This document shows, piece after piece, positions 61,672 through 64,000 of a DNA stretch of 64,000 bases. Each line of letters starts with the position of its first letter. Positions within the stretch are counted from its first letter, which is position 1. Under the pieces are notes generated by a model, which searched no databases, was not told the origin of the DNA, and worked only from the letters and a program-made list of their open reading frames with translations. Both the position numbers and the translations under genes were made by a program. Origin of the DNA: Cohnella herbarum. GTDB lineage: Bacteria > Bacillota > Bacilli > Paenibacillales > Paenibacillaceae. The stretch covers positions 3,312,501 to 3,376,500 of the forward strand of contig NZ_CP051680.1 of NCBI RefSeq assembly GCF_012849095.1, in the 5' to 3' direction.

Positions 61672-61947
61672 CCCTCTAATTCCTCCGATTCCATTCCAAC
61701 ACCGCTATCCACTTAAGAACACATTACAACTCTATTGCCTCATCCGACGCTCCATCTGCCACTGCACAACCTAATAGAGCCGCCGGACTGCGATCCACGT
61801 TAGCAAGGCTTTGCCGACCAATATACGTGAATGCCCGTTCAAAGTCAACTTTTCGTGCGCTTTTCTACAGCGCAATCGTACTAGAAATCACCTAGTAGAC
61901 AGCGTTGAACAAGGTTCGACTTTATCTAACTCGGGGAGGGGAACTCC
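61672..61947. other. Gene-free stretch upstream of the RluA gene
   Basis: No ORF with a ribosome site and no hairpin was recognised. It should hold the promoter of the leftward RluA gene. Array 3 begins at its right end. Confidence 0.4.
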
Positions 61948-62305
61948 GTCCAATAACGGTGCTCAGCACCGCTATTTCGCTACGAGAATCGGTTTCCTGT
62001 CCAATAACGGTGCTCAGCACCGCTATTTCACTCCGGAAGCCGAATTCCTGTCCGTTAACGGTGCTCAGCACCGCTATTTCACTCCAGGAGCCGGTTTCCT
62101 GTCCAATAACGGTGCTCAGCACCGCTATTTTGCTACGAGAATCGGTTTCCTGTCCGATAACGGTGCTCAGCACCGCTATTTCGCTCCGGAAGCCGAATTC
62201 CTGTCCAATAACGGTGCTCAGCACCGCTATTTCGCTCCGGGAGCCGAATTCCTGTCCAATAACGGTGCTCAGCACCGCTATTTCACTGCGGGAGCCGAAT
62301 TCCTG
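61948..62305. repeat. 51-bp tandem repeat array 3, left part, seven copies
   Basis: Seven 51-bp units each contain a perfect dyad CGGTGC-TCA-GCACCG (6-3-6) in AATAACGG...CCGCTATTTC context. The region after the dyad varies between units (CGGAAGCCGAATT, CGAGAATCGGTTT, CGGGAGCCGAATT). The array continues right of the IS at 63712-63897. The interrupting IS shows it is older than the insertion. Confidence 0.95.
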
Positions 62306-63711
62306 ATGATGTAAAGTAGTCTGTGTACCAACATTTGGAGCCTTAACAGGCAACAAAAAAGTAGGGTATCCTCGGGATTACGACATCACCAAGAAGGAGC
62401 CCTACTCGATGACTACTATATCCGAAAATGCGTACGACAATCTACTTGAAAATGCTGTAAAAAAGCTGTTGCAGGAGAAACTAGAACTGCTCATGCGTGA
62501 AGAAATTAAGAACTACATGCTTAACGAGCAACAGGATCAGCGAAACAGTCGTAATGGTCACTACAAGCGTACGTTCCAAACCCGTTACGGAACCATAAAC
62601 GAACTCCAAGTTCCTCGCGACCGTAAAGGGACTTTTCAAACACGTTTGTTCCAACCCTACCAACGTAGGGAAGGCTGGCTGGAAGAGGCCATCATTCATA
62701 TGTACAAAGGCGGAATGAGCACACGCGAAGTTGCCAAGTTCATCGAGAGCATGTTCGGTACTCAGTATTCTCCGACCACCATCAGTAACATTACTCAGAC
62801 GGTTATGGAGGACATCGAACAGTGGCAGAAGCGCCCGCTAGAGAAACGCTACTCCGTTATCTATTTGGACGGCCTCTATGTTAAGCTCAAACGTAATACA
62901 GTCAGTAGCGAGGCTGTTTACTTGGTCATGGGTATCGACGAGAAAGGGATACGTCAAATTCTAGGATTTTACGTCGGTGGCCAAGAGAGTTCTAACGTTT
63001 GGAAAGAGGTCTTAATTGACTTAAAGAACCGCGGAGCAACCGAAGTACTAGTTGGCGTTTTTGACGGACTACCTGGACTTGAGGAAGCTTTTCGAGCAGT
63101 GTATCCTCAAGCCGATGTGCAGCATTGTATCGTCCATAAAGTGAGAAGTACCTTTCCAAAAATTCGAGTCAACGATAAAACCGAGTTTCTCGAAGATTTG
63201 AAGGGTGTATACACGGCATTCGATGGCGATGTAGCTTTGGCGGTCTTCGATGGGTTCAAAGCCAAATGGAGCAAGCAATATCCGAAGGAAGTGAAGTCGT
63301 GGGAGGAACAACTCCCGACGTTACTGACCTTCTACAAGTTCCCAGCACTCACACGACCTGCGATTTACACTTCGAACCCCATTGAACGGACGAACAAAGA
63401 GTTACGCAAGCGCCTGAAGCCAATGAATAGTCTAACTAACATTGAAGCAGCAGAGAAAATCATCTACCTCCAATCCCTAGACTACAATGAGAAATGGTGC
63501 GGAAGAGCAATTCGAGGCTTTGTAGACCCGGACACCAAAGCAGCATTTGAGAAGATGTACACTGAGAAATATTCAAGACAAAGGACATAAAGCGGTAGCT
63601 CCCGCGCCTTCGCTTGAGCTACGCGCCTCAAGTCACACGACCTTAAACAAATTGATTTTTTCTATCCATCGTCCCGATGGAAAAACCTACTACACAGACT
63701 ACTTGACGCTA
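62306..63711 (+). mobile_element. IS256-family insertion sequence inside array 3
   Basis: About 1.4 kb with an intact transposase and inverted ends: GTAAAGTAGTCTGTGTA (62311-62327) and, reversed, GTCAAGTAGTCTGTGTA (63707-63691), 16 of 17 matching. CCGAATTCCTG occurs directly on both sides (62295-62305 and 63712-63722), consistent with an 8-11 bp target duplication. Because the array repeats the same sequence each unit, the exact duplication length and element ends cannot be fixed. Confidence 0.88.
62409..63590 (+). CDS. IS256-family transposase
   Basis: The 393-residue protein has the mutator-type DDE residues: Asp in VIYLDGLYVKLK, Asp in VLVGVFDGLPGLEEAF and Glu in YTSNPIERTNKELRKRLK, plus the CIVHKVRS motif. 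Length and reading frame are complete, so it may be active. AAGAAGGAG lies 12 bases before the ATG. Confidence 0.96.
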   Translation: MTTISENAYDNLLENAVKKLLQEKLELLMREEIKNYMLNEQQDQRNSRNGHYKRTFQTRYGTINELQVPRDRKGTFQTRLFQPYQRREGWLEEAIIHMYKGGMSTREVAKFIESMFGTQYSPTTISNITQTVMEDIEQWQKRPLEKRYSVIYLDGLYVKLKRNTVSSEAVYLVMGIDEKGIRQILGFYVGGQESSNVWKEVLIDLKNRGATEVLVGVFDGLPGLEEAFRAVYPQADVQHCIVHKVRSTFPKIRVNDKTEFLEDLKGVYTAFDGDVALAVFDGFKAKWSKQYPKEVKSWEEQLPTLLTFYKFPALTRPAIYTSNPIERTNKELRKRLKPMNSLTNIEAAEKIIYLQSLDYNEKWCGRAIRGFVDPDTKAAFEKMYTEKYSRQRT

Positions 63712-63897
63712 CCGAATTCCTGTCCACTAACGGTGCTCAGCACCGCTATTTCACTCCGGAAGCCGAATTCCTGTCCGATAACGGTGCTCAGCACCGCTAT
63801 TTCACTCAGGGAGCCGGTTTCCGGTCCAATAACGGTGCTCAGCGCCGCTATTTCGCTCCGGGAGCCGAATTCCTGTCCAATAACGGCGCTCGGCACT
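63712..63897. repeat. 51-bp tandem repeat array 3, right part, 3.6 copies
   Basis: Continuation of array 3 after the IS. In the third unit the dyad is GGTGC-TCA-GCGCC, a change that keeps a U-G pair in a plus-strand RNA. The final unit decays (GGCGC-TCG-GCACT). The last 103 bases of the window after it show no gene. Confidence 0.95.
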
Positions 63898-64000
63898 CGA
63901 TAAAATCGCGGCCTAAATGCGACTTAACCGCCATTAGCATAACCGTTGCTGCAAGCCTCCCCCAACTCCCAACTTACTTCTCAATAGGGACGTAGAACAC

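Noticed and set aside
61184..61774. 196-codon plus-strand Pro/Leu/Asp-rich ORF
   Set aside because: Antisense of the repetitive N-terminus of the RluA gene, which itself has a good start signal.
61811..62356. ORFs with NNGAQHRYF or ITVLSTAISLRE repeats on both strands
   Set aside because: By-products of array 3 in three frames; no ribosome sites and the IS interrupts them.
62303..63715. Target duplication of 8 bp directly outside the inverted-repeat cores
   Set aside because: The 8-mers next to the cores (CTGATGAT and GCTACCGA) differ; the shared CCGAATTCCTG a few bases further out explains the insertion better.
61948..63897. CRISPR array
   Set aside because: There are no unique spacers: the whole 51-bp unit is repeated, and no cas gene is nearby.
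1..64000. tRNA, rRNA, prophage or conjugative genes
   Set aside because: None was recognised on reading both strands; the only mobile gene is the IS256 transposase.

Overview
The window looks like chromosome from a spore-forming, low-to-mid GC Gram-positive bacterium of the Paenibacillaceae (Paenibacillus/Cohnella type). The evidence is strong GGAGG ribosome binding sites, a perR-ygzB-ygxA neighbourhood, gatCAB, a sigY-yxlCDEFG operon, a yyaC-type spore gene, an rsbVW-sigB operon and a Tad pilus operon without a secretin. Genus is an inference. No rRNA or tRNA gene was seen.

Layout. 0.2-5.7 kb: oxidative-stress regulator PerR with ygxA and ygzB, a GH18 protein, a TM2-like membrane protein and an acetyltransferase. 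5.7-10.7 kb: gatCAB with its promoter and terminator, an EAL protein and an IDEAL-type small protein. 10.8-15.1 kb: a complete sigma-Y operon (sigma factor, membrane anti-sigma proteins, ABC exporter) and an M24 peptidase. 15.2-21.4 kb: a nine-gene Tad operon behind a clear promoter and a long leader terminator. 21.5-33.7 kb: housekeeping genes plus a compact c-di-GMP circuit: a membrane diguanylate cyclase, then a c-di-GMP-I riboswitch with terminator in front of a PilZ receptor gene. 32.8-38.6 kb: Leloir galactose operon galK-galE-galT with a divergent AraC regulator and a repeated operator. 39-43.2 kb: asparaginase II and a GT2/PMT protein-glycosylation pair.

43.3-55.4 kb is a general-stress island. 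It holds rsbV-rsbW-sigB, then a second operon whose three products match the Bacillus cereus RsbY (receiver-PP2C phosphatase), RsbK (hybrid kinase) and RsbM (CheR-like methyltransferase) pathway. Small stress-type genes surround them, and about eight sigma-B-like promoters (GTTTCA-N13-15-GGGTWA type) precede them. The expected circuit is: RsbK senses stress, phosphorylates RsbY, RsbY dephosphorylates RsbV, RsbV captures RsbW and sigma-B is freed; RsbM tunes RsbK by methylation.

55.5-64 kb: a candidate small RNA, a three-gene sugar operon (nucleotidyltransferase, GT4, alpha/alpha-toroid protein), an RluA pseudouridine synthase with a long disordered N-terminus, and an intact IS256-family element.

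The most unusual signal is a set of three intergenic tandem arrays at 38.65, 59.91 and 61.95 kb (the last split by the IS). They differ in sequence, yet all have a period of exactly 51 bp and an internal dyad. Variants between units tend to keep the dyad. Two arrays sit between convergent genes. Coding genes in the window also carry in-frame repeat expansions (78-bp and 18-bp units in the toroid gene, Gly/Ala repeats in asparaginase, Ser/Gly/Arg repeats in RluA), as if this genome were unusually prone to repeat growth.
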